From NCBI GenBank assembly GCA_021777765.1, contig JAJYDF010000003.1, positions 120,038 through 184,037 on the forward strand: a stretch of 64,000 nt of DNA. Reading direction: 5' to 3'. The position numbers and the translations under genes are program-made. Under the pieces are notes generated by a model. It made no database searches. It was not told the origin of the DNA and worked only from the letters and a program-made list of their open reading frames with translations. This stretch comes from Pseudomonadota bacterium (GTDB lineage: Bacteria; Pseudomonadota; Gammaproteobacteria; DASZBR01). How positions within the stretch are numbered: position 1 is the first letter of the stretch; each line of letters starts with the position of its first letter. Positions 27,855-37,247 of the stretch are shown here, one piece after another.

Positions 27855-29120
27855 ATGTCTAACCGAATAACCGACCATATTTCCTACACAGAGTTATTTT
27901 CTTATTTTACTGATGCCGAAAGCCTAATCACTAAGCTGCCTAAAAGCTGGCCATCAACACATTGGAAATCAATTCTTAACGGGACAATGTCAATTGATCA
28001 ATTAAGCGCTATTGAAAAATCTCTTTCCGCGGAACAAGTAAGTGCATACGAAAAACTGCTAACCATCATTAATAAAATAAACTCTAAAGAAGCTAGCGAT
28101 AAAGATAAAGCAATTGCTTCAATATATCGGTCTTATATTACTATTTATAAATTATTACCAATATCTATTGCACAAGCTCTTGTTGAATCCATACAATTTC
28201 AATCAGAATATTTAGATTTATCTGAAAATAATATAGATGATCTACAAGCAATTGCTATTGCAGAAATATTACCTTGCACACAGATTTCAAGTCTTATCTT
28301 ACGAAATAATCAAATAAAAAATAATGGCGCAATTGCATTAGCAAATACCAATTTACTCACAACATTAAATTTAGGTAACAATCAAATTAACATTGACAGA
28401 AATATAGCCGGTGAGAAATCAGCGGATGCAGTTGCTATAGCTTTTAGTCAATGCACGAGCATTTCCGATCTTAGTTTAGATGGTAGTAAATTTAGTATTG
28501 ATGGTCATAAAGCACTTTTTGCAAATCCACGGATTAAAAAAATTAGTTTTAATCATGCTCACATTAGTACTGAAATTGCACAATTATATGCCACCTCTAC
28601 AACAATAGGTGTTATACATTTAGATGAAAATGAGCTAGATCCTAATACGATTATTTCTTTAGCCAATAATGAATTTTTTGTAGGGATGAGTTTAAGATAT
28701 AATAATATCAGTGACGCTGTAGCTGCTGTTTTAGCTCAATCTAAAAATTTACAAACATTAGATATAAGTCATTGTAATTTATCTGATAAGGGAATTGCTG
28801 CCTTTGCAAATACCACAATTAAAGAATTATATTCAAGTAATAATAAATTAACTAGCTCGGCGCCATCAACTTTAGCAGCAAATCCGCATCTTTTAATCAC
28901 TGATTTCAGTCATAATAATGTTGCTGAGGTAGCAATACAAACCTTGTCTGAAGAAGATCCCACCAAAAGCTATAATATTGCAATCACAGCAGGCGCAACA
29001 CCAGAATTTCCCTCTCTGAAAAGATTATCTTTATTCAAAACAAAAAAAACGGCCACACCTGCAGCCACGACAGTGCTTCCAACTGAGCTTAAGGAAGATT
29101 TAAATAAAAATAAAATGTAA
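27855..29120 (+). CDS. Leucine-rich-repeat protein (RNase-inhibitor type)
   Basis: 421 aa. An N-terminal helical region of about 110 residues is followed by LRRs of the ribonuclease-inhibitor/NLR kind: YLDLSENNIDDLQAIAIAEI, SSLILRNNQIKNNGAIALA, LNLGNNQI, LSLDGSKF, IHLDENELDP, LDISHCNLSDKGIAAFAN, LYSSNNKLTS. C-terminal tail Lys/Thr-rich. No signal peptide. LRR proteins of this kind are used by intracellular bacteria to bind host proteins. GAGG ribosome site 6 bases before ATG. Confidence 0.87.
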   Translation: MSNRITDHISYTELFSYFTDAESLITKLPKSWPSTHWKSILNGTMSIDQLSAIEKSLSAEQVSAYEKLLTIINKINSKEASDKDKAIASIYRSYITIYKLLPISIAQALVESIQFQSEYLDLSENNIDDLQAIAIAEILPCTQISSLILRNNQIKNNGAIALANTNLLTTLNLGNNQINIDRNIAGEKSADAVAIAFSQCTSISDLSLDGSKFSIDGHKALFANPRIKKISFNHAHISTEIAQLYATSTTIGVIHLDENELDPNTIISLANNEFFVGMSLRYNNISDAVAAVLAQSKNLQTLDISHCNLSDKGIAAFANTTIKELYSSNNKLTSSAPSTLAANPHLLITDFSHNNVAEVAIQTLSEEDPTKSYNIAITAGATPEFPSLKRLSLFKTKKTATPAATTVLPTELKEDLNKNKM

Positions 29121-29299
29121 TTATTCTTTCATTAATTATTTTCATTAACTATTTTATAAATTAAATCCACATCATGGGTTAGCTTAAGCGCATTGATTGC
29201 TCGGAAATTAACCTGAATCAATATTTTTTGAATTAATAAATTTGGTTCTCAAACTACTATAATTAAATATAACAAAATAGTATCTGAATTTAGCTAGCA

Positions 29300-30112
29300 T
29301 TAATTCTTCTGCTCCAACACCAATTTAATTAACTGGCTCAATTTTTTGCAGCCGGCTTTCTTTTTAATATTATTAAAATGTGCTTCAACTGTGCGATGAG
29401 AAATGTTTAGTGCCACGGCGGTTTCTTTTGCGGTTTTACCTAAAATTAATTGCTTAATACAATCTGTTTCACGTGATGTAAAATCCAAACGATCCTCATG
29501 AATATCATTACAAATCGTTTTTAAAAATTGGTTAATTTTTTGGTTCTGCTGGATAGCGCCGTATTGTAATTTTAATTCAGTAGCAATTAATATTGATGGA
29601 TCTGGCGCCACAATCAGGTTTTTCATTGATTTTTTAAAATACGCAATAAAATTCAATAATAGTGCTTTATGGTTGGCATAAAAATTAATTATCTCAGTAT
29701 TTTCTTTGCTTGTAGCAAAAAATGATACTTCCACATGATCTTTGAATCTTTCATAAACCGCAAAAATATTCCAAATATTGTGCGCATATAATGCTTTATA
29801 ATGATCTACTTTAGGATGATTAGTAATTATGCGAATTTCAGGAACATTTTCAGATAAATTTTCAAAATCATAAAAATTGGTATCATTATAAAATTGATTT
29901 TCAAAATATTTTTTAGTCCATTCTTGATCGGTTGAAACCCGTAACATGGTGCCATCAGCAAATAACTTGATAAAACCAAAATTGGTTATACCAAAACAAT
30001 CAGCCAATGGTTGACTAATATTTTCAACAACACTAGCAATCTCAATATTAAATTTTAATGCTGATGCATTTAATTTATCGAGTGTTAATAGCATAAAAAT
30101 GTGCCTTGTCAT
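29300..30112 (-). CDS. LuxR-family transcriptional regulator (orphan)
   Basis: 270 aa. C-terminal helix-turn-helix of the LuxR/FixJ class (FTSRETDCIKQLILGKTAKETAVALNISHRTVEAHFNNIKK, about 210-252). The N-terminal 200 residues resemble a PAS/GAF-like sensor and do not show the Trp/Tyr pattern of acyl-homoserine-lactone receptors. No synthase or kinase is adjacent. The ATG at 30094 (AAGG nine bases before) is at least as likely a start as 30112. This regulator type, in several copies, is typical of Legionella and Coxiella relatives. Target genes unknown. Confidence 0.85.
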   Translation of the reverse strand: MTRHIFMLLTLDKLNASALKFNIEIASVVENISQPLADCFGITNFGFIKLFADGTMLRVSTDQEWTKKYFENQFYNDTNFYDFENLSENVPEIRIITNHPKVDHYKALYAHNIWNIFAVYERFKDHVEVSFFATSKENTEIINFYANHKALLLNFIAYFKKSMKNLIVAPDPSILIATELKLQYGAIQQNQKINQFLKTICNDIHEDRLDFTSRETDCIKQLILGKTAKETAVALNISHRTVEAHFNNIKKKAGCKKLSQLIKLVLEQKN

Positions 30113-30215
30113 TACTGAATATGTAATTGATTAAAATCCCGACATACGAAACTATTTATAAAATGGGCTATCGTAGCAACTTATTTTAAGTTACGCCTCC
30201 GTAATATTACGGTGT

Positions 30216-31268
30216 TTACTTGGCCTCTTCAATGACACGGGAAGATTCATCCAATTTTTGCAATTGATGATGAATTTCATTCCATTTTATTGATTGCTGT
30301 AAGGTTGCATTTGTTATATCTGATTTACCACGCATTAATTCCCAACAACGTTGTAATTTATTAGCATCAAATATGGGAGAGAAATTGTCTAATATTGTTT
30401 TAACAGCATCACGATTATTACAAACTAAAAGAATATCACATCCTGCTAAGAGGGCCTGATGTGCGCGCTCAATATAATCACCGATGATACTTGCGCCTGC
30501 CATAATGAGATCATCACTGAATATTACACCATTAAAATGATATTTTTGCCGCAATAATTGTTTTAACCAAATATCTGAAAAACCCGCTGGCTTTTTATCA
30601 ACTTGTGAATAAATCACATGTGCGGGCATAATTCCAGCTACATTTTGTTTAATAAGATCAATAAATGGCGCAATATCATTTTGCTCTATGGTATTAAAAT
30701 CTCGATCATCAACGGGAATATCAACATGCGAATCAGCAACAACAGCACCATGTCCAGGATAATGTTTTGCAACCGCTGACATACCTGCATGTTGCATACC
30801 TGTCATTAATGCAGTTGCCAATTCTGCGACTACTTTATTATCTGCATTAAAACTACGATCCCCTATAACTTCACTCACACCATAATCTAAATCTAAAACC
30901 GGTGTAAAACTAAAATCAATTCCAATTGCTAATAATTCTGCTGCTAATATCCAGCCACACTGTTCTGTTAATGAAAGTGCTGATAATTTATTTTCATGAA
31001 AAATTTCACCGAATTTTCTCATCGCTGGTATTCGTGTAAATCCTTCACGAAAACGTTGTACTCTGCCACCTTCGTGATCAACTGCAATCACCAATTGTGG
31101 ATCACGTATTTGTTTAATTGCAGTTATTAATCGTTGTAATTGATCAATATCTTTATAATTACGAGCAAATAAAATAACACCACCAACAAGTGGATGAGAT
31201 AATATTTTTTTATCTTCTGCTGTTAATTCGTAACCAGCAATATCAATCATGAGTGGACCGAGCGTCAT
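30216..31268 (-). CDS. nagZ: Beta-N-acetylhexosaminidase NagZ
   Basis: 350 aa, glycoside hydrolase family 3. Removes N-acetylglucosamine from anhydro-muropeptides in cytoplasmic peptidoglycan recycling. Motifs: AVDHEGGRVQRFR (63-75), KHYPGHG...DSH (168-181) with the acid/base His-Asp dyad, and FSDDLIMAGA (250-259) with the nucleophile Asp. Downstream of accA and tilS in the same direction, 43 bases after tilS, so probably the last gene of that transcript. Confidence 0.95.
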   Translation of the reverse strand: MTLGPLMIDIAGYELTAEDKKILSHPLVGGVILFARNYKDIDQLQRLITAIKQIRDPQLVIAVDHEGGRVQRFREGFTRIPAMRKFGEIFHENKLSALSLTEQCGWILAAELLAIGIDFSFTPVLDLDYGVSEVIGDRSFNADNKVVAELATALMTGMQHAGMSAVAKHYPGHGAVVADSHVDIPVDDRDFNTIEQNDIAPFIDLIKQNVAGIMPAHVIYSQVDKKPAGFSDIWLKQLLRQKYHFNGVIFSDDLIMAGASIIGDYIERAHQALLAGCDILLVCNNRDAVKTILDNFSPIFDANKLQRCWELMRGKSDITNATLQQSIKWNEIHHQLQKLDESSRVIEEAK

Positions 31269-31311
31269 ATTAAATTCCTTAACAAATTTTTATTTCTTAG
31301 AAGACAGTGTG

Positions 31312-32679
31312 TCATATGTAAAAAACGCTTTTTCCTTCTCCCCTTCGGGGAGAAGAAAAAAAAAGGTGATTAATTAAATATCCTGATTTGCCAAATTGCG
31401 CAGCAAATTCTTGCGCAATACCATACCCCGGCACCGCAATTAATTCATCACCCAAATAAATTAATGGAATACGATCACGCAACCAGGGTGGAATATGCCA
31501 TTCTTGAAATAATTTCTTTAATGGATGACTACCTTGTCGCCCAACAACATGCATTCTTTCTCCGCCTTGCCGAAATCTAATTGTTAATTCAGCATTAGAG
31601 GACAAATTTAATACGGGAACTATTGGATTTTCTTCCCAAGTTGCTTGCAAATAACCTAATTTAGCGGGTAAATAAAAGTGTTGCTTAAGATCATGCCAAC
31701 ATAAAATTTCCTGCGTATCAAATGGCAATAATTCACGGATAATATATAACTGATCTTCATAGCGCAAAATCTGCATATTCTGCCAATCAATTAAAGGTTG
31801 TGCATCGTGTTTTGCCTGTAAAATATTTAATTGTATTGCTTCAATAATATTTCGACTGGGAAAAATACCTTCCCAATCGCGCAACCAATAACGCAAAGTA
31901 TTGCGTTGCCGAATATCATTTAATTGTAATAATTTTGAAATAATTAAATTATTTTCTGCTTCACCCTGACAATAATTAATATCCATTTGCGCCATTGTTT
32001 GTAATATCACTTCATCATCGGCACATTGTTGTGCAAATTTAGTCAATATCGTTTTAATATGAGACCATCGTTTGCTTAATATCGGAAATAATTCTAAACG
32101 CAAATAATTACGATCAAATCGTGTATCATTATTACTTTCATCATCAATCCAATTTAATTGATTTAATTGTGCATAAGCCAATAAATCTGCGCGCGTATTA
32201 TGCAATAAAGGCCTGATTAAATAACCATTACCAAATATTTTTTTAGCTGGCATTGCTGCTAATCCAGCTGTACCACCACCACGTAACATTTGTAATAATA
32301 CCGTTTCTGCTTGATCATCTTGTTGATGCGCTGTAATTAATGCCGCATTATTTTCTATTAATGTTAATAATGCATCATATCGCGCAATTCGTGCTGCAGC
32401 TTCAGGACTTTGCCCTGGAAATGGATGCGCTTTAACAGTAATTGCATGAAATGCGATATTTAATTGATCACAACTTTTACGACAATGTTCTTGCCATAAA
32501 TCAGCATGAGGACTTAAACCGTGATTAATATGAATAGCCGTAATTTGTTCTAAGGGAAATGATTGCGCAACTAAATGTAATAAAACGTGTGAATCTAATC
32601 CACCACTATAAGCGACCCAATATTTATTAGTGTGGTGTAATTTATTAATGATTTCTGCAATTGCATTAGGCGTTATCAT
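31312..32679 (-). CDS. tilS: tRNA(Ile)-lysidine synthetase
   Basis: 455 aa. Converts C34 of the AUA-reading tRNA-Ile to lysidine. P-loop SGGLDS (25-30), then [38 protein letters not shown], TilS substrate-binding and C-terminal domains ([46 protein letters not shown]). Start overlaps the accA stop by 4 bases. Oddity: the last 13 or so residues ([10 protein letters not shown] and neighbours) are encoded by a family D palindrome, so the natural C terminus around KSGYLINH was replaced when the repeat landed there. Confidence 0.95.
   Translation of the reverse strand: MITPNAIAEIINKLHHTNKYWVAYSGGLDSHVLLHLVAQSFPLEQITAIHINHGLSPHADLWQEHCRKSCDQLNIAFHAITVKAHPFPGQSPEAAARIARYDALLTLIENNAALITAHQQDDQAETVLLQMLRGGGTAGLAAMPAKKIFGNGYLIRPLLHNTRADLLAYAQLNQLNWIDDESNNDTRFDRNYLRLELFPILSKRWSHIKTILTKFAQQCADDEVILQTMAQMDINYCQGEAENNLIISKLLQLNDIRQRNTLRYWLRDWEGIFPSRNIIEAIQLNILQAKHDAQPLIDWQNMQILRYEDQLYIIRELLPFDTQEILCWHDLKQHFYLPAKLGYLQATWEENPIVPVLNLSSNAELTIRFRQGGERMHVVGRQGSHPLKKLFQEWHIPPWLRDRIPLIYLGDELIAVPGYGIAQEFAAQFGKSGYLINHLFFSSPRRGEGKSVFYI
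31335..31355. repeat. Family D palindrome, copy 3, inside the tilS 3' end
   Basis: CTTCTCCCC-TTC-GGGGAGAAG flanked by T5 and A9. Lies within the reading frame of tilS, and its leftward transcript ends in a U-run, so it may also be a terminator overlapping the coding end. Confidence 0.7.
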
Positions 32680-33635
32680 TGCACTTTTGTGACACCCATA
32701 GACATTAATCGTTTATAACGTTTTTCAACGAGTTGACTGAGACTGAGATGTTGTAATTCCATTAAATTATTGACTAAGGCTTTTTGCAAAGTGCTAGCCA
32801 TAACAGTGATGTCACGATGCGCACCACCTAAAGGCTCTGATACCACTTGATCGATTAATCCTAATTTTTTTAAACGGGTTGCCGTCATACCCATTGCTTC
32901 TGCAGCTTCTGATGCTTTCTCAGCACTTTTCCATAAAATAGAAGCGCACCCTTCTGGGCTAATCACAGAATAAACACTGAATTGCAACATGAGGATGCGA
33001 TCACCCACGCCAATGGCAAGTGCACCACCCGAACCACCCTCACCAGTAACAACACAAATGATGGGCGTTTTTAGTTGCGACATCACAAATAAATTGCGTG
33101 CTATTGCTTCACTTTGATTGCGTTCTTCTGCATCTATACCAGGGTATGCACCGGGTGTATCAATAAAGGTAATAATGGGCAAATGAAAACGTTCTGCCAT
33201 TTCCATTAATCTTAATGCTTTCCGATATCCTTCTGGTTGCGGCATAGTAAAATTTCTGGCCAATTTTTCCTTAGTCGTACGGCCTTTTTGTTGACCAATA
33301 ATCATGACCGGTTGGCCTTCCAATCGCGCTAAACCACCAATAATTGCTGTAGAATCTGCAAAATGACGATCGCCATGTAATTCATCAAAATCAGTAAAAA
33401 TCCGTTCAACATAATCCAACATATAAGGACGTTGTGGATGTCTGGCCAATTGCACAATTTGCCAATCTGTTAAATTAGTAAAAACCTGGCGGGTCAGTTC
33501 ACTACTCTTTTGTTGTAAGCGTTTAATTTCTCCAGATATATCAATTTCACTGTCATTACCCACTAAGCGTAATTCTTCTATTTTTGCTTCTAATTCAGCA
33601 ATGGGCTGTTCAAAATCTAAGAAATTTAAGTTCAT
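32676..33635 (-). CDS. accA: Acetyl-CoA carboxylase carboxyltransferase subunit alpha
   Basis: 319 aa, same as E. coli AccA. With AccD moves the carboxyl group from biotin to acetyl-CoA to make malonyl-CoA for fatty-acid synthesis. Motifs: N-terminal helix [112 protein letters not shown]. Translationally coupled to tilS by a 4-base overlap. Confidence 0.97.
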   Translation of the reverse strand: MNLNFLDFEQPIAELEAKIEELRLVGNDSEIDISGEIKRLQQKSSELTRQVFTNLTDWQIVQLARHPQRPYMLDYVERIFTDFDELHGDRHFADSTAIIGGLARLEGQPVMIIGQQKGRTTKEKLARNFTMPQPEGYRKALRLMEMAERFHLPIITFIDTPGAYPGIDAEERNQSEAIARNLFVMSQLKTPIICVVTGEGGSGGALAIGVGDRILMLQFSVYSVISPEGCASILWKSAEKASEAAEAMGMTATRLKKLGLIDQVVSEPLGGAHRDITVMASTLQKALVNNLMELQHLSLSQLVEKRYKRLMSMGVTKVQ

Positions 33636-33805
33636 GCGACAAACCTTTAGGATGGATTACTGATTCGAAAAAAAATTCTAACATAACACTGGCTTAGGTG
33701 GCTAACAAGAAAATGTCCACGATACGCTTTGTCTGACAGCCTACGCCACGTTACAATAGATTTTTTTAACGCTCTCTCTGCATCGACTTAATTAAGGACA
33801 ATGAT

Positions 33806-34366
33806 ATGGCTCTGACTTCTTCAACAATGTTACCTTTAGGTACTGTTGCACCTGATTTTATTTTACCTGATACCGTTTCAAATAAAATGCATAGTCTTCA
33901 TGAATTACGTTCAACTTCAGCTACTGTCATTATGTTTATCTGTAACCATTGCCCCTTTGTAAAACATATATTGCCGGAATTAGTGCGCATCACACATGAA
34001 TACTCAGCGCTAGGCATTCAATTTATTGCAATTAATTCTAATGATATAAAAAATTATCCTGAAGATTCACCTGAAAAAATGCGAGAACTTGCACATAAAA
34101 TGTCTTTTCCATTTCCTTATTTATTTGATGAAACACAAGCTGTCGCTAAATCGTATCATGCTGCTTGTACGCCTGATTTTTTTATTTTCGATAAACAATT
34201 ACATTGTATTTATCGCGGACGATTTGATGGTTCTACACCGAGCAATAATATTCCTGTAACAGGTAATGAATTAAGCGCTGCGCTTGATCATATTTTAACT
34301 GGGGAAAAACTAAGCGATGAACAACATCCTAGTATGGGTTGCAATATTAAATGGATAAATGAATAA
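33806..34366 (+). CDS. Thioredoxin-fold redoxin (AhpC/TSA-like, CxxC)
   Basis: 186 aa. Peroxiredoxin-like start GTVAPDFILPDTVSNKMHSL, then the redox pair C46-N-H-C49 in FICNHCPFVKHILPELVRI, FIAINSNDIKNYPEDSPEKM, a cis-Pro segment ACTPDFFIFD, and RGRFDGSTPSNNIPVTG. Cytoplasmic; a family of thioredoxin-like proteins common in proteobacteria whose partner is not known. AAGGACA ribosome site, divergent from accA. A family D hairpin follows 10 bases after the stop. Confidence 0.88.
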   Translation: MALTSSTMLPLGTVAPDFILPDTVSNKMHSLHELRSTSATVIMFICNHCPFVKHILPELVRITHEYSALGIQFIAINSNDIKNYPEDSPEKMRELAHKMSFPFPYLFDETQAVAKSYHAACTPDFFIFDKQLHCIYRGRFDGSTPSNNIPVTGNELSAALDHILTGEKLSDEQHPSMGCNIKWINE

Positions 34367-34375
34367 CATTTTTTT

Positions 34376-34399
34376 CCTTCTCCCGCTTGCGGGAGAAGG
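34376..34399. terminator. Family D palindrome, copy 4 (likely bidirectional terminator)
   Basis: CCTTCTCCCGC-TT-GCGGGAGAAGG flanked by T8 and A7; directly after the redoxin gene and 23 bases before the next start. Confidence 0.7.
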
Positions 34400-34421
34400 A
34401 AAAAATATATGAGATATTTCA

Positions 34422-34883
34422 ATGAAAACATCAAAAGACATTCAAAATATTCTGACACTAATTTTGCACTGGGCAAAATCACAAGAAGATATTAAAGGCA
34501 TTGCCTTAGTAGGTTCATATGCGAGAGATATGGCTAAAAATGATTCTGATATTGATCTGATAATGATAACAAAAAACCATAAAAATTATTTAAATGATTT
34601 ATGGTGGTTAAATCAATTTGGTCAAGTTCAATTTGTTGAGCAAGTCAATTACGGCAAAGTAACATCCTTACATGTACATTATTCAAATAGCTATAAAATT
34701 GAATTTGGAATTACCACATCGGCTTGGACAAAAATCCCGCCCGATAGAGGTAGTGTTGAAGTAATTTCAGATGGTATAAAAATTTTATACGACCCTAAAC
34801 ATTTAATTCAAAAAATTGTTAATCATGTGCAACAAGAATATCCACCGGATAAATTGCAGCATATTTTGAAAACATCACCCTAA
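34422..34883 (+). CDS. Nucleotidyltransferase-fold protein (MNT-like)
   Basis: 153 aa. Pol-beta superfamily signature GSYARDMAKNDSDIDLIMI (31-49) with metal-binding D43 and D45; the remainder (WWLNQFGQVQFVEQVNYGKVTSLHVHYSNSYKIEFG) fits small aminoglycoside-adenylyltransferase-like enzymes. Some relatives pair with HEPN toxins, but no HEPN gene is adjacent. Substrate unknown. Confidence 0.8.
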   Translation: MKTSKDIQNILTLILHWAKSQEDIKGIALVGSYARDMAKNDSDIDLIMITKNHKNYLNDLWWLNQFGQVQFVEQVNYGKVTSLHVHYSNSYKIEFGITTSAWTKIPPDRGSVEVISDGIKILYDPKHLIQKIVNHVQQEYPPDKLQHILKTSP

Positions 34884-35025
34884 TAATGGGGCTTCCTATC
34901 CTCTATCTTTTGTTTTAAAAACTGTGCTGTTGCATTTTAACAACAGTGATTTTATTGATAGATGACTACTCCATTTGCTAATAACTCACTTCATTCTGTG
35001 ATATAATACTTAGTCAATAAAAAAA

Positions 35026-37032
35026 ATGATGGCTATTACAACTTTACTATTAAACGAATATCGAGCATATCATATGATAACCAAAGAAAAGATAACTGAA
35101 GATTTGCAGCAATTTATAACTTTTGATGACGTAATCCATCCGCCGCGCTTTACACTCTTGAAAAAAGTATCAACAACGCAAGATCCACAACAACTGATTG
35201 ACGCGGTTGAAAATTTCTCAGCAAAAATAGAGATTCATTTTGCAGGATTAACAAAAGAAAATATTAAAGATGAACCAACTCTACAAAACATTACTAAAGT
35301 ACTCAATCTCACAACAGGGCTTTATGAATTATTATTGAACCATCGCTCTCAGTTAAAGCTGTCTAACGGCGAACCCTTATTAATTAATGTTGATTCATAC
35401 GAATATATCCAATATCTAATAACCCTGCATGAAGAAAAAATAATAATTCGATTCAGTAATTTAGAAAGATATGATTTATTGACTATACACTGTACCGCCA
35501 TGCTTAAATTGCATATTTTTTTGCATAATTATTGTTCTACATTAGAAAACTCTACAATAAAACATATCAGCCGTATTCCATCAATACTTGATATGTATCT
35601 TGCCTTATCAAAAGCAGCAATGAAATTAAACCACTTCGATCATGCTGAGCACTATTATTCCAACATAAAAAAAATACTCTCTTTTCTCTCACCTGAGCAG
35701 GGGCTATTCAAATTGAGCGCGCAATCGTCATACTTTATTGATATGGCTAGAATAAGCATACAGAAAAATAATTATCTCAAAGCAAAAGAATATGCATTAA
35801 AGCATTGCCATACTGTAAATGCACTACAAAACGCCAACCATGTCATTGATCCCCATGCATATCAGGTATTCACAAATTTTATGCAACAAGCTTATCGCCA
35901 GGGAAAATTCAAAGAAAGTTTCTTTTGGTCAAACCGTGCAATAGAACTTGTTAACCATGCCATATTATTTTTTAAAAAATCTTCAGAATTGAAAATTAAA
36001 GTTCTAGCGCAAGTTCTTAAAATTGATTATGAATATGAAAAAAGTAAATATGAAAGCTCATTAAAAGCAATTAATGGTATAAGGCATACTTGCAAGCAAA
36101 AAATTTTGGCAAACAATCTTGAGCAGATTCAAAATATAATAAAAGAGCACAACCAGTCTATTCAACAACAATATGAACAATATCTTAAAATAACGATTTT
36201 AAATGAAACAGCAAATATTTTACCAAATGCCCCAGATATTATCACAATACAACTTAATGCCATCGAAATACTGTCGCTGAGACGGTCATTAATAAAAAAT
36301 AATATTGTGTGTAATTATGATCAGAACTCATCCAATTTGATTATTTATAATTCCACCCGATTCAACGGTCATGCTTTTAAAAATGCATTGCGATTTTGGC
36401 AAAATCATATACGACAAAAGTATTATCAACCACCATCCACACCATCTTCCCAGCATAAGTGTGAAACACCGCCAAATACTGTTGCCTCAACCACAAATCA
36501 AATGTCAGATCCCATTTTTTTGGATGAACTACCATTTGAAAAACCGATAGTTATCAAAAGAAAACATCTTCCTACTTCCTCGAATGTTAGCCCTCAAACA
36601 TCAGAACAAAATGTTGAAACCAAATTAATTTCTTGGGGGAATCAATATCCTACTTATTATCATGGCAGCAATACCATATTCAAATTAAATGGTGATGTTA
36701 AAAGACATTATTTACGTATTAATCCAGATCTATTAACAGAAATTAGTGAAAAAAATCCAGACGCTGCGAAAAATTTAATTCGCTTATGCGATAGAGGAAA
36801 ACAAATTCAAAATAGTAAAGGGAACAAAGGTTTCGTAGTCGTAGATGATAAATTAAAAGGAAAAGATGCGAGCAAGCCTTATCGATTTTATGGAAATAAA
36901 GTTGCCGTTGTGACTGATGAAAATAATCATACTCACACATTAATGGAAATCAATCGCTGGACAGCAAATAAAAAACAAAAAGTGCCTACAGCAGCACTTA
37001 TTCCACCTGTTACTAAAATGAGACAGCCATAA
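35026..37032 (+). CDS. Large unknown protein with TPR-like helices
   Basis: 668 aa, no signal peptide or membrane segment. Residues about 190-320 look like tetratricopeptide-type helical hairpins (AALSKAAMKLNHFDHAEHYYSNIKKIL; NNYLKAKEYALKHCHTVNAL; QGKFKESFFWSNRAIELV). A Pro/Ser/Thr-rich linker (about 470-535) leads to a compact C-terminal domain (YYHGSNTIFKLNGDVKRHYLRINPDL to the end) that I cannot assign. Start chosen at 35026 although no good ribosome site is seen; 35029 is equally possible. The multidomain layout with a variable tail would suit a secreted effector or toxin, inference only. Confidence 0.78.
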   Translation: MMAITTLLLNEYRAYHMITKEKITEDLQQFITFDDVIHPPRFTLLKKVSTTQDPQQLIDAVENFSAKIEIHFAGLTKENIKDEPTLQNITKVLNLTTGLYELLLNHRSQLKLSNGEPLLINVDSYEYIQYLITLHEEKIIIRFSNLERYDLLTIHCTAMLKLHIFLHNYCSTLENSTIKHISRIPSILDMYLALSKAAMKLNHFDHAEHYYSNIKKILSFLSPEQGLFKLSAQSSYFIDMARISIQKNNYLKAKEYALKHCHTVNALQNANHVIDPHAYQVFTNFMQQAYRQGKFKESFFWSNRAIELVNHAILFFKKSSELKIKVLAQVLKIDYEYEKSKYESSLKAINGIRHTCKQKILANNLEQIQNIIKEHNQSIQQQYEQYLKITILNETANILPNAPDIITIQLNAIEILSLRRSLIKNNIVCNYDQNSSNLIIYNSTRFNGHAFKNALRFWQNHIRQKYYQPPSTPSSQHKCETPPNTVASTTNQMSDPIFLDELPFEKPIVIKRKHLPTSSNVSPQTSEQNVETKLISWGNQYPTYYHGSNTIFKLNGDVKRHYLRINPDLLTEISEKNPDAAKNLIRLCDRGKQIQNSKGNKGFVVVDDKLKGKDASKPYRFYGNKVAVVTDENNHTHTLMEINRWTANKKQKVPTAALIPPVTKMRQP

Positions 37033-37247
37033 TAATCATGACGGATGTTGATCTTTTTTACGGCAAAGAACAGAGCATCGTTATGGCTCAGCGAAGCATT
37101 CGATGCTATTGAATAAATTAATTTCGATTTAGTTAATCATTAATCATAATAATTTTTTGGATATTTTTTTCTGATTACAATTTGATTATTGTGGATTTAT
37201 TTCAAATCTCTTAAGCTTTAAAAAAAATAATAATAAAGAGAAACTCC

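Noticed and set aside
34422..34883. MNT-HEPN toxin-antitoxin system
   Set aside because: The MNT-like fold is present but no HEPN-type gene lies within the flanking gaps or neighbouring genes.
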